This document shows positions 28,463 to 40,191 of a DNA stretch of 64,000 nucleotides, piece after piece. A program made the position numbers and the translations under genes. Numbering within the stretch: the first letter of the stretch is position 1; every line of letters begins with the position of its first letter. The notes beneath the pieces are model-generated. The model saw only the letters and a program-made list of their open reading frames with translations, did no database searches and was not told the origin of the DNA. This stretch comes from Camarhynchus parvulus (Eukaryota; Chordata; Aves; Passeriformes; Thraupidae). Location of the stretch: the NCBI RefSeq assembly GCF_901933205.1, contig NC_044574.1:49633609-49697608 (forward strand), written 5' to 3'.

Positions 28463-31400
28463 AAATTTTTTAAATACTCAGTCATCAAGACTGCATTTTC
28501 TTTCACCCCTGCAAAAGGGAAAGATAAAACAAGCCAAAGTTCCCCAGACTCCAAACTCTGACTTCAAACTTAGTAGTCAATACTTTTATTATTTGTGACA
28601 GCTTGAATAAATAAGTCAGTGAAATGGCTCCTTAATTTAACAGAAACTTCTTAGTTTATTCATAAACTTGTACCACTAAAATACCTGTTCAGAGAGAAGC
28701 ATATTTCTAGAAGCTTCTTCATGCACCAATGAAAAAGAACGCTTTTAACTTCAACTACATAAAAACAATACTGCCATTGCCTAACCCCAGAAGTGCCTCA
28801 ATTTTGTTGATAATAAAAACACATACATGCATATATGTGTGCACATGAGAATTACAACACGCCCACACACTACAGCCCCAGTACAAAACAACAAACTCTC
28901 TCCAGACTTAAAAGCATATGTAAAATACAACAGAAGCAATGCAGTTCTATTTTCTTCTTATAAGTGGGACACTCTTTATGTGGAGATACATGTATCAAGA
29001 CTCCACATTAACACTCCATATGATGCCATAGTCAGCTGTAGAGGGGTTTCTGGAATAAAAACAGAGCCTCTTACAGGTTCCAACTATTCTCTGCAACCTG
29101 TCCAATAAGGAAGAGGTCACAGCCATTTGCTTTAGATTACCTTCCTCCCCCCTTCCCTTCTCTCCTCCATGTACTGCCCCTCCAACAGAACAAGTTGTGT
29201 GGATGGCCTCAAGTGTTTGGACACTGGGCTTGTGTTGTGGCACAAAAGATGCACATCAGACCTGTAGTGCTTGGCCTGTGTGATAGTATAAGTAACACAA
29301 CATTAAAAATAAGCTTTTCCTACCTCCTTCATCTCTGGAAAGTTTTGTATATCAAAGAAATATCTAACCCATGGCCATATGAAATATAAAGTGCATCTGA
29401 GCCTGCTGAATCAGATCATCTCATCAAATAAGTCAGGTCAATTCCATTTCCATTACCTATTTCTACAATTATAAAAGTTCCCTATGCCAATTAATTTTGA
29501 AAGACTTCAAGGTAGGTGGTCTAAGAACAGCACCACAAGAAAGCAAAACAAGCTTCACTCAAGAAATTACTCTTTACAATAAATCAATGGTAAACAGAGC
29601 TGGTAGCATTTTTGATAGCTGCTAGGAAACTAAAGGTTTCTTAACAACTGTGATTTAAACACTAGTTCCCAATCATAATGCTGCCAATTTTGAATCCTTC
29701 AGGCTGAAATTCTTATCTCGATTTAGTTTTTTTTAAATTTTAAATTCACATCTGTAAAACAAAGAGTGTTTGTGCTGTCCACAAAGCTCATACATAATGT
29801 TTTATGTATTTGAATACAATATCAAACTCTTGTACTCTCTTTGAGAAGAAACTTTAATATCTAGATATTTTAGAAGAGAGACTTGATTGACCCAAGAGTT
29901 CTGCCACATTTCAAACTTAGAAGAAATGCCTAGTATGGCCAACCTGATAAATCCAAGCCTGTATGTCTAAACTGCTGAAGACTACAGCTAAGATTACACA
30001 GATCCAGGGAAAAGCAAGTAGATACCTACACAAATAAGGGACAGGAATAAAGCAGAGTGCGGGGGAAGGTCTAAAAAAGATGAAGTTACAGGAATCTATT
30101 TATATTAAAACACATTCCCCTCCAATATCTGGTTGACGTTCCGTGCATGCTAAACTCAACCTGTCTGTAAGTGCATTCCACTGTGACCACACCACTTTCA
30201 CAGGATCCCTGACTGACTCTCTGTATTCAGTATCATGAATAAGGACAGCACAACAAAGTAAATCTTATCTGCAGGACACCTGCTTTATTTATAAATGGGA
30301 AACCACATAGAAACTGCTAGAAGGAGCAACTTAGCAGCAGAGTCCAGTGCACATCAGCAATCAGCTTATGACAGAGCATCCTAAGGTGAAATGGGATAGC
30401 CAAGACAAATACACGCGGTGTACTTCAAGCCCAGCAAAAGAACAATACAAAACCTGGGGCATGGAAGTTGCAAAGAGCTTCAAACAAACTCACAGAGCAC
30501 TGTTACTGTCTTCAGTACAAACTGTCTGATCTATGAGAGAATTTTCAAGTCCCTTTAAATTTCAAGAGTATTAACTCCTTAGTAAAGTCCTACACTTGAA
30601 CTTAAATTACCTCAAGCACGTGTGTAGTGAAGTTAAAGGGAACAGTTTCTGATCCAACACAGTGTCCTATGCTGCAGAGAACTTGAATTGCATCCTGTGC
30701 CCATTGCTCATGACAGCAGGAGCACGTCTCAGGTGGCAAAAACACACCCACGCTCACCACAGCAAATTTGGTGCAGCAGCTCTGTACAGAAAGAGTGCCC
30801 AGCACAGCCACACTGTGCAGTCTTGATTCCTCCCCAGAGCACAGTCATCCATCCTGCTGAATGAGGCAGTGGGGAACAGTAGGCAGTCTTATAAGCAGGC
30901 TGTGTCCTAACACATGCATAAAAAGGCAAAATTAAGATTGTCTTCTCCCATTTCTTAGTCCATATATTTTCCTTATGCAACATTAACATTCTTTTACATT
31001 CATCTGTTAAACCTGGAAAAACATCAACTTAAATGTTTTGTGCATGAATTCACAGACCCTACAGATTTCAGCTGTGACTGGCTCATCACTTTCAATACTT
31101 AAACAAAGAAAACAAGTGTCAAAGACTGTTCTAGAAGCTACAGTACGAGATATGAAAGCAATGGGAGCTTCTGTATGCAAGAATTGTCCTGCTAGCTAAA
31201 AATTCCTTCCTAAGAGTTCTGTGCTTGCTTACAGGCTAAATTTCATATTAGAATCTAGTATAAACAAAAACTACATTTAAACAGTTAAAATAGCAGCCTA
31301 ACTATCCTACTTACAAACAGAACTAAATAAATGAGAAGCTATATGACATAACATTCTGCATACACTCAATTCTTACCACTGCACCTGGCTTATTATCACA

Positions 31401-34400
31401 TGCAGCATACAGTGTGAAAAGGCCATTTTGGTACAATAATCCAGGAAGTTTATCCATGGACAATGGAAAAATGTAGTAGAGATCAAAACTGTATTTGGTC
31501 TTAAGACTGGCAGAAATTGCTGTGAAAATCAGAAATGTACAACATAGAAAATGAAAAAAAACAAACCAAACAAACAAAGCTTAAAATTAGCAACAAACTA
31601 AATCACCTAATCAACACTCAGAGAAGAAAAAAAATCAATAAAGTATAAGATAGGTCAGTGCTCAAGTCAGAGTAACAAAGAGAAGAGTGTTCTGATGCAC
31701 TATGGAAACAGAAAGGCTTCTTACACATTTCTACTATTTTTCTACTATTATTTTTCCTAGTACAGCATGAAAAATATATTTTGTATTCTTTACTTACAAG
31801 CTGTGGAGATCTTACTCATTATTCTGTCCATATGAATAACAACAAACCCTGGGAAGAAATGCTTTTTTTCAGTTTGAAGGTGTAAAATTTCGTGTGAAGT
31901 ACAGGCTAAATAAATTTCTGTACATTAGGTTTCTGAAAGGTTTCAAAGCATCCACAACTCTATATAACAGCAGAACTGAGAAACAGAAAACCAAAACACC
32001 TGATTTAGGTGTTCTGTGAAAACTCTGAAAAGATAATTTGCTCCTTTGGCTACTTTACAGTTTGATTCCATTTGAAGAGTAAATACTACTGAACTGTTGT
32101 AACAGTAAAAAGAAAAAATGAGTGAAAATCCTTGCCAGAGGGATTGTGTAAATCAAAACCATGCTTTTCATAAAAGCACCAATCCTAAATCCCACTGTGC
32201 CTCTTGTTACATGACTACCTACACAACTGACTACAGACTTTTAACTCCCTGCCTAAATTGAGGTCACAAAGAATGAAAAGTTGCCTGATCTAGGTTGACA
32301 CCCACATTCCAAAGAAGCCACTTCAAGATACACATCTAAGCTTAAACAAAAGATAAGGATAATAGCACTTAAGTCTAAAATATGGAGCCGGAAGAAAGAG
32401 AGAAGCTTTCATTATCCTAAAATTAAGCCCTATGAAACAAGCACCCAGAGCTGAAGTCACAATAGGAAGAAATCTAAGCACATTAAGGTATGGAAACGGA
32501 CTTTAGGCAGCAGAACATACACATCAGCTCACACAAATCCTTGCACAAGTCCCTCAATAAGAGATTAAAGAAATTATACATTGATGGAGTCAGAACCAAA
32601 ATACTTCAGACTCTTAAAAGCTGGAATAACTTGTTTCCTTTAGGATAAAATACACTGCAACTTGTGTTAAATAACCTACCACACTGAAAGAAATATTTAA
32701 ATTATTTAATTACCAGAGAAAAAACTGCAGAAGCTAGAAGGACCTAAAAGAAACCGAAGGAATGAGCAACAAAATGGAGAACTGACAAAGCAATAAACAC
32801 TGCATGCATAATATAAATCACCTAGAATTATACTGGAATATAAACCACAAACTTCAGAACTCAGAACTGCTTTAGAGGCTCCCATAAACCATTTAGCTCT
32901 TCTGCAGTCAGAGAGGTAATAAAAAACAAACTTAGCCTGAATAAAACCTGGAATAACAAAATGCCATGAAAGCTATTAAATCATCCCTGCAGAAGTCAAT
33001 GGGATGCTGTACCAGAGCACAGTGCTCAAATCAAGATACATTATCTTGAAATAATAATACAGTGCTGGAAAGCAGGAGGAGAATCGGCGATTCCAGCAGT
33101 ACCGCCACAGCCCAACTTCCTTTTCACTGAGGTGAAACTTCCTATGTCCACATTCTAAAGATCAAGAACTGCTCTCCTCGAAGAAGAAATACAGCAGAAG
33201 TGCACACCAAGTATGGCACAATGTATAGAACAAAGAGAGGACTGTTTCTTCCACATTCCTCTCAATGAGAAAAAAAGGAAATAGTTTTTTTTTCAGTTTT
33301 AGAATTGAAATGTTACCATGCCAGAACTGAGAGAAGATGGCATTTAACTCCTGGCTTGCTAAGCAACCTGTGCACTTTCCTCAAAGAGGAAAGGGAGAAC
33401 TAGACCATACACTAAATGAGATTTTTAAAACTATACATTTATAAATACATCAAGATAGTTATCATTATAATATTCTCTAAAAAACATAAAATGAGATTTA
33501 AAATCTGTAGACCTAGAGTTTCTAGATGAAGGCCACCAAAATGGTAGATTTTATGTTCCAGGTCTGTGCCACAAGTACCTTTTTCCCATATCTTTCCAAA
33601 GACTGGAAGAACAATGGCCCCAGCATTCCCAAAGGAAAACTGATATTGCTCATAATGCTCCAGGAAGTAAATGTAACAGACCACCATGGACTCCAAATGT
33701 AAAATGACATTCATAGCAGTGAACTAGAGCATATGGTTTATTTCCTCCTCTTAGGTCTTGATAAAAAGGAAGAGTAAACCTGCCTGAATGCTAAACAAGT
33801 AACAATCACAAAAACATACATTCAAACCTCAAACAAGTTCTGGAAAAGGCTCTTCAGACCTCTTGCGTCAAGATGTGTATCAACAGCTTATATGAAATAA
33901 TGTGAATGTTTTTTGCAGGTCCACAATATTCCTCAATTGAGGGATTTCTTGCTCTTTTCCGTAAGGCAGCAGATCCAGTGTTACTGTCAGAGCGGACAAT
34001 GGCCTGGACAAGTGGGTAGCCCAAACCATTCTAGCAGCACCTGCCCTCCTTACCATAATATCACTTTTTCTTTTGTACTGATGTTTATTATACAGTTTTG
34101 TAAAGACAGAAGCTAAACCTTGTCCAAATGATCTGATTTATTATGCACTATGTAAGAATTAGGTCAATTAAAAGAAAGCTGGAGGAGGTTAGCATCTCCC
34201 AAAAATGAAGTGCTACTGTCTCTCCAGAAGGCCTTCAATATCCTAAGAGCACCTAGAAGGAAGTAACACCAACCCAAAAGGAAATAGTTCAGGATTTCAG
34301 ACAGTCAAGCTGTAAAGGTGCCACAGGAAAAACAAAATCAACAAACTAAAATTTCTTCTTCTACTACTGTTTTTAAAATGGGTAAGTTGTACCTAAAATC

Positions 34401-36197
34401 CATTTTCCATTCTCTGAACTTCAGTAAACTTATTGTAATGAAATATCAAATTTTTCTCTTCCTTGCAGGCAAATTACGTGTAAATGGGAGTTCACTTCAA
34501 AAAGAACTGTGCAAATATATTTCAATACATGAACTATGCTTCCTGCTTAAATTAAAAAGTTGACATGACAAATAGATGAAAACATGAATCCTCATTAACA
34601 CCTCTAGTAACCTTAGCCCAGCTATACTTTCACTCATCAAGCTGCCCTTCCCCTCCAAAAAACACAAGTGAGAAATGCTCAATAGGACCTGGAGCACTTT
34701 GTTTGTAAAAGACATTATTTCCATAGTAAGCAGGCAGATCAGAGTCTTGTTTAACTTTGAAAATTGATTCTATTAACAAATAAGACATTATTTCATACCT
34801 AAGAAATCTTCCTTTAATCTAGAGATGCAGCAGTTTTCAGACTTTTTCCATTTTGATCTTTTTCAAGGGAGTAATCCTTGACACCAACAAAAACCAACCC
34901 CACAAAACACTGGCAGGAAGCAGATAAAAATATATTATCCAACAAAAATGCCTTCAGCTCCTGCTAACAGCTCCTTTGGAAACTGCTCAAGTACAAAGAA
35001 CAACTATTCACATAAAGAAAGCATTTCTGAATAGCAGATAATATGAGGGATAAGTGGCAAGAAAGCATCACTGTGTGGAAAAAAAACCAAACAAAAATAT
35101 CATTCACATAATTAACAATAGTGTTGGCTTGTCATATACTGTACAGGGAAGATATAAAAGGATGCTAATCTTTAAAGAGGCAATAATCAGAGTAAGAAAA
35201 AAATGAAGACTAATATGACTAGCAGTGCAAAAGCTCCCAAAGGACCTGTTTTGGATGTGAGTGTCACACTGCTATGTATGGCAACAAAGATGACTTCCCA
35301 TCTCAGAAACCACACATCCCAAAGACAATTAAACTAAAAAAATAAACTAGGATATTAATCTGGTGTATTTAACAGTTCTTAGATATGATATGTTTTTGGA
35401 GCCTGTAGTACCACTTCAGCCTAGAGAAAATGAGGATTACAATCCTTTCCCTGACAACATGATTCAGGAACAATATGGGATGCTAACTAAGAAGAAACAA
35501 AATATTCACCATCTCAAACATGAAGTGCTTGGTTCACACAAATGCTGCCTATCTTGCAAAAGGAGGAAAAGAGGCTACTTTCTAGGTAGAAAAAGCAGAT
35601 TCCTCAATTATGTAACTTCTTTTGAAGAAGAAGATGGTACTGGGTCTTTAATTTCTATATCATTCCCTTTATTCTACAAAGAAGTTTTCAAAGTCCATTT
35701 CCATCAAAATATTAGACTTTCATCTGCCTTATGTATTCTTATAAAACAAATATTTTAAGAGGGTGTTGCAGGAAATGGCTGGAAGTCATGCCAGAAACTA
35801 CTGCATTACATGTCCTTTCTGCTATCTAGGTGAAAAGGAGAGTATACATTATTCTAGTCTGGAAGACAGAAAAGAACAAGTCATTGTGGATTGAGCATTT
35901 GCTGCCAGAACAGCAGAAATGCTTTTTATGCAGCAGGAATTTCCCTTTTAAAACACATACAGAATTCTTTGCCAAATTGAAAAGGTTTAATAAATTACCA
36001 ACCAGTTTTCTGTTTACTTTTGCTGTGTTGGAGGTCAAAGGGACACTCTAAGCACAGTTCATTCACAAAGCAATTAAAACAGATGCATGAACCTATGCAA
36101 ATACTTGGTTAAAAAAGCTTTAAGAAGAGCCCATGCTCTTCAACAACCAATACAGCAGCAACGTGGAAAAGTCTATTATGGTCATATGATCTATCAT

Positions 36198-36595
36198 GAT
36201 TCCTATGAGGAAAGGCTGAGAGAACTGGAACAGTTCAGCCTGGAGAAGAGAAGGTTTTGGGGTGACTTAATTGTGCACCTCTAGTACCTGAAGGGAGCCC
36301 ACAAGAAAGATGGTGAGAGACTACTTACAAGAGAGTGTAGGCATAGGACAAGGGGAAATAGATTCAAACTGAAAGACGGTAGGTTTAAGTTGGATGTTAA
36401 GAAGAAATTCTTTACTGTGAAACTGGAACAGGCTGCCCAGAGAAGTTGCGGATGCCCCATCCCTGGAAGTGTTTAAGACCAGGTTGGATGGAGCTCTGGG
36501 CAACCTGACTTAATTAAAGGTGCCTCCTGTCCTCAGAAGGGGGGTTGGAACTAGATGGTCTTTAAGGTCCCTTCCAACCCAGGACATTCTATGAT
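36198..36595 (+). mobile_element. CR1 LINE 3' region (about 400 bp)
   Basis: This is a clear CR1 in plus orientation. It runs from tcctatgaggaaaggctgag, through ttcagcctggagaagagaag, acctgaagggagcc, a (g)aagaaattctttactgtga segment and ggaacaggctgcccagagaa, to gggttggaactagatgg and the end ATTCTATGAT at 36586-36595. It lies antisense to TNKS. Its 5' truncation is near 36198. The quality of the match suggests it is younger than the other CR1 fragments here. Confidence 0.93.
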
Positions 36596-38869
36596 AAACA
36601 CAGACAGAAAAAGGAATCAAAAATAACAATGAGAGCAGCCTTGACATACATGCTGCTAAAAGATGCAAATACAGTAACAAATTATGGACTGTGCTCCATT
36701 TTCAAAAACTCTAAATATGAGCATTCCTACAACCCCACCATTCAATACTAAATACTGAAAATCAAGTTAATATATCCTCCTCATCCTTAATCCAGTAATA
36801 CCTTTAAGTTCTGATGCACCTAATTGCAAAGCATTGCTGTAGCTAAAGATTATCCCCAGTCAGATAGATCCTAAGAAATCCTTTAAGCCTCCTTCTTCCA
36901 GAGGGATGAAGCAAGACCTGAAGGTAACAACATATGGAAAATGCATGAGAAATAGTAGCCTAACAGAGATAGTATAAAACAGGGCAACACCCAGAAAAAT
37001 ACAGCTCTTAATAGCTAGCCTCCATTTAAATGACATCTCCAGTGTTAGGTTTTTCCGTTTTTGTGCATCACATGGCAGCTACAGCCCTGTCTGCACAGCC
37101 TGGAATTCAGGTACACAGCACAGAGCCCTGCGTAGCCAAGAGCCACCTTGAGGACAAAGCTGATAAAACAAAAGCTGATTTTCTTGCTGGGAAGAACAAA
37201 CACATACAAAAATTATGCTTTCTTATGAACAACTAAACATGTTTATAGCACCATGTGTGCCTCCATGCACAACCTGGTAACATTCACTGGCTGCAGACCG
37301 CTTCAGTCACTGATGTTGTGTGTGAGGCACTAGGGGTGAGCCCAGAGACAGGGGTTGGCTTCATTTCACAGGATGTTCTCAGAGGGCTGCTTCGAATTCA
37401 TCTCCACTTGTCTGCTATGACACACTGCCCGCTCCTCTGCCTAAAGCACAAGGTGATCCAGTGCCCAGAGAAATCAGTGGAGCAGACATGAGGTCACAGA
37501 CTTTCCTAGTCTTCTACTATCCTCTGAAGATGCATAGCCTGAAGAGCAGCTTGGGGCTTGTAACCCCCACACTGTAGGTATGTGTCAAGTTCCCCACAAG
37601 TAAATGGCATATATCTTTTAACACTTCTGAGGTACACTGATTCCCTGTTGCCCTCTCTATCTTCAGCATCTGCACAACTGTACCCATTAACAGCCAAAAG
37701 TCAGATTAACCTGCTTAGCACAGCTAACATTAGTGTTAACACTGTAGGAACATGTTTAAATTTGACACAGAGTAATTAAAGTAAATCATATGTATTTAAA
37801 GTACACTGTTCCAAAGGCACTCTCAAATCACTGCAGAGCTGTAGATAATTATGTATAGCACTCAGTGCACTGAAGAAAGACGATGAGGAAATGTTCTTGA
37901 CAAAGTAAAGGGAGCGGGTGTGCTCTGAACATAATCTGAAGAAAGAATATGGGTGTTTCATAGCACATAACCCATAAATTAAGCTGTCAATAAAAAGAGA
38001 GAGAGAATAGGGGAAATAAAGGCAAAAGAAAAACAGCTATTCCTTCAAATGAACCTCAGCTGCTGAATTCCTTTTTATAAATCTAATTGTATATATTTTA
38101 AAATCCAATATTACTTTGTTTTATGCATTATTTCCTAGATGACAAAATCGGCATAGAGGACCATGTATTTCTTGATACCGATTTGACAGGCAACTATATT
38201 ATACTTTTCATGCTCACTGGTATGCCGCAACAGTTAATTTATTAAAAAATCAAAGCTCTGTAAAAACAAAGTTATATCTGTAGGATGTTTTCATGAGACA
38301 TTGTTTTGCAGCTAACAGCCCCTAAAGAAGGAAAAAACTGGTAGATGAGAAAGGGTTCAACCCAAAATGACTAACAAGGAAGAGGAAGGAAAGCACAGCA
38401 TGTGAATCTGCAGCAAAATCTAACGTAAGTATTGATCTCTGCAATCAGTAGCAGGTTGTCTTTCAGATCACAGGTACTTTTATAGTTACACAAACGTCCT
38501 TGCTTGCCTAACAGTGAAGGTCTTAAAACAACTGACCTGATTTTTTTCCTATTTTTTTTTCAGGGGCTAGGGCATCCTGTTCAATCTGTCTATTGGGTAT
38601 CAATTAAAAAGAAAAAATCCAGAGAAACAGAGTAAATAACAGATGATACTGTAACAGAAAATTACAGCATTAGCATAAGTAGAATAAGCAAACCTAGAGC
38701 AGCACAGCAGATTAACAACAATTACATCAACATAAAATCTGGTAAAAGACAGTTTTTTAAATGCTCTTACACAACAGAAAATCTGGAAAGGCAGAAGGCT
38801 TTTCTGATGCTGAACTTATACACACAAAATAAACTCAAGTTACAGTGCTGAGAGATGTACGCATCTTAC

Positions 38870-38965
38870 CCGTGAGTACAGCTTTAGCTGAAGGGTCTGC
38901 CAGATCCAGTGCAGATTTCCCATCGGTGTTCCGAATGTTTGGATCAGCTCCGTGCTGCAGCAGCA
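38870..38965 (-). CDS. TNKS: TNKS exon (probably exon 3): last ankyrin unit of ARC1
   Basis: This 96-nt exon is preceded by the acceptor ctttccctgcacag and followed by the donor gtaag. It begins with the last 2 nt of the Val codon started in the previous exon, carries 31 codons, and ends with 1 nt of a Gly codon. The peptide is [20 protein letters not shown] followed by [11 protein letters not shown]. It completes the terminal ankyrin unit of ARC1 and its capping helix. The exon is frame-neutral (phase 1 at both ends). It matches TNKS rather than TNKS2 ([13 protein letters not shown] against EPTIRNTDGRTAL, from memory). It is isolated between a 19.0-kb and a 37.4-kb intron. A 70-bp pure pyrimidine stretch on the plus strand (39092-39161) means a purine-rich tract sits about 130-200 nt upstream of its acceptor in the transcript. 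Confidence 0.97.
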
Positions 38966-39091
38966 CTGTGCAGGGAAAGCAGAAACAGTATCTTACCTCA
39001 GGTATACACAGGTTATTTACTGTCAAGTGTCTCCTTGGCATGATGAAGGCATAAACAAACATTGCACAATTTTCTTTATTTTTCCTTCTGG

Positions 39092-39128
39092 TTTTTTCTC
39101 CCTCTCTCTCCCTTTTTTTTCCTTTTTT

Positions 39129-39161
<33 letters not shown>
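39092..39161. repeat. 70-bp pure pyrimidine tract with T31 run
   Basis: Positions 39092-39161 contain only C and T on the plus strand, ending in 31 consecutive T (39131-39161). In the TNKS transcript this is a purine tract of A with GGGAGAGAGAGGGAG, about 130 nt upstream of the exon 3 acceptor. It is likely polymorphic in length. No AATAAA precedes the A-run in transcript sense, so it does not look like a retrocopy tail. Confidence 0.95.
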
Positions 39162-39162
<1 letters not shown>

Positions 39163-40162
39163 TTAAGCACTGCAGCAAAGGATCTTCTCTGGGCTAAGGC
39201 TAAGTTGGCAAGTTAAGATATGGTAAGACCACATGACTTTGCATGATAAACATGAACCCCGACTCTCTTGCAATAGTCGGGTTTGGGTTCCTCCTGACAG
39301 CTAGCTGGTATGCTGTGCATTCACTGACTCACACTGGGAACTCTGCTGTGGAACCTGCTTCTGCCTTTACTACCACTACTGCTGCTTGTTACCACTCCTG
39401 TTCCTTCTCCAGCTGAATATTCCAAGTTACCCCGCCTCTATAAGTCAGCAATACTCACAGCCTTTCAGTGGCTCATCACTTGCATAGGAAATGTTAACCA
39501 TGGCATATCAGCTCACCTTCAAGAAGTGGAACAAATAGGGTAAGATTTGTAACCTGCTACCCTGCAGACTGGATGCTCAGAGGCTGTTATACCCACTGGT
39601 ATTTTTTTTTTCCTACTAAGCCTATAAATACATGAAAGTTCAAGTACATAAAACCACTTAGAATACAATATACAACCATAAGGCTAAGAAGGTATTGATA
39701 CAGTAAACTATCAACTAGAAAAGTTCATTTAAAAAATCCCAGTATTTCACCTGTGAACCCATTATGTTGTCAGAAACAACGTAATGCAATACAGATCACG
39801 ACCAAGACATTTTGTACAGAACTGGAAAACAAAGCCCACAGGCAACATTAGAGGCCTGACAGAAAGGCCCCAAATGTCATGCAAAATAAGCACAACATAT
39901 TACAAATTCAGAGCAACACACTTATTTTGTACAGGTGAATAACAGGACAGTATACAGAAACTGAGGTCACAGAGATGAGTAATAAAAAACAGCTGACATT
40001 TATGGTTAACAACATTTGTTGTGATACAGCTGGACTGAAGAAGTCAAGACAAAGAAATAGTTGCAAACAGTTTTTGTAACTAAGGGTATAAAAATACTTC
40101 ACACACAGAATTCTCCAGAAAAAACATAATCTAATTCATAACAAAACTAATTACTGATACTG

Positions 40163-40191
40163 CATATATATATAGACACACACACATATAT
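40163..40191. repeat. Short (TA)n(CA)n microsatellite patch
   Basis: The patch is catatatatatagacacacacacatata: a short compound dinucleotide repeat. Confidence 0.85.

Larger units (their letters stand above)
1519..38869 (-). other. TNKS: TNKS intron 3 (about 37.4 kb)
   Basis: This is the largest intron in the window, with a GTAAG donor at 38869 downward and a TTTAG acceptor ending at 1519. It holds CR1 LINE fragments (about 5.64-5.81, 10.68-11.07, 21.30-21.46 and 36.20-36.60 kb), two LTR pieces (17.78-18.09 and 23.93-24.33 kb), A-rich tracts (4.01, 26.6 and 27.5 kb), small tandem duplications (20.4 and 28.4 kb) and a GC-richer block (4.04-4.27 kb). The remaining stretches look like unique AT-rich intron sequence. 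I saw no exon, tRNA or snoRNA in them by eye, but I cannot exclude conserved non-coding elements. Confidence 0.88.

Noticed and set aside
35363..35758. 131-codon plus-strand open frame rich in Lys and Phe
   Set aside because: No recognisable domain, AT-rich codon use like the flanking intron, and no support for transcription.
39131..39161. T31 as the poly(A) tail of a minus-strand retrocopy at 39.16-39.5 kb
   Set aside because: No AATAAA signal precedes the run and the adjacent sequence resembles no gene. A simple expansion is more likely.
38835..39170. 111-codon minus-strand frame reading through exon 3
   Set aside because: Its start is translation of the purine tract (poly-Lys/Arg) and its end runs past the donor. 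Only 38870-38965 is real exon.
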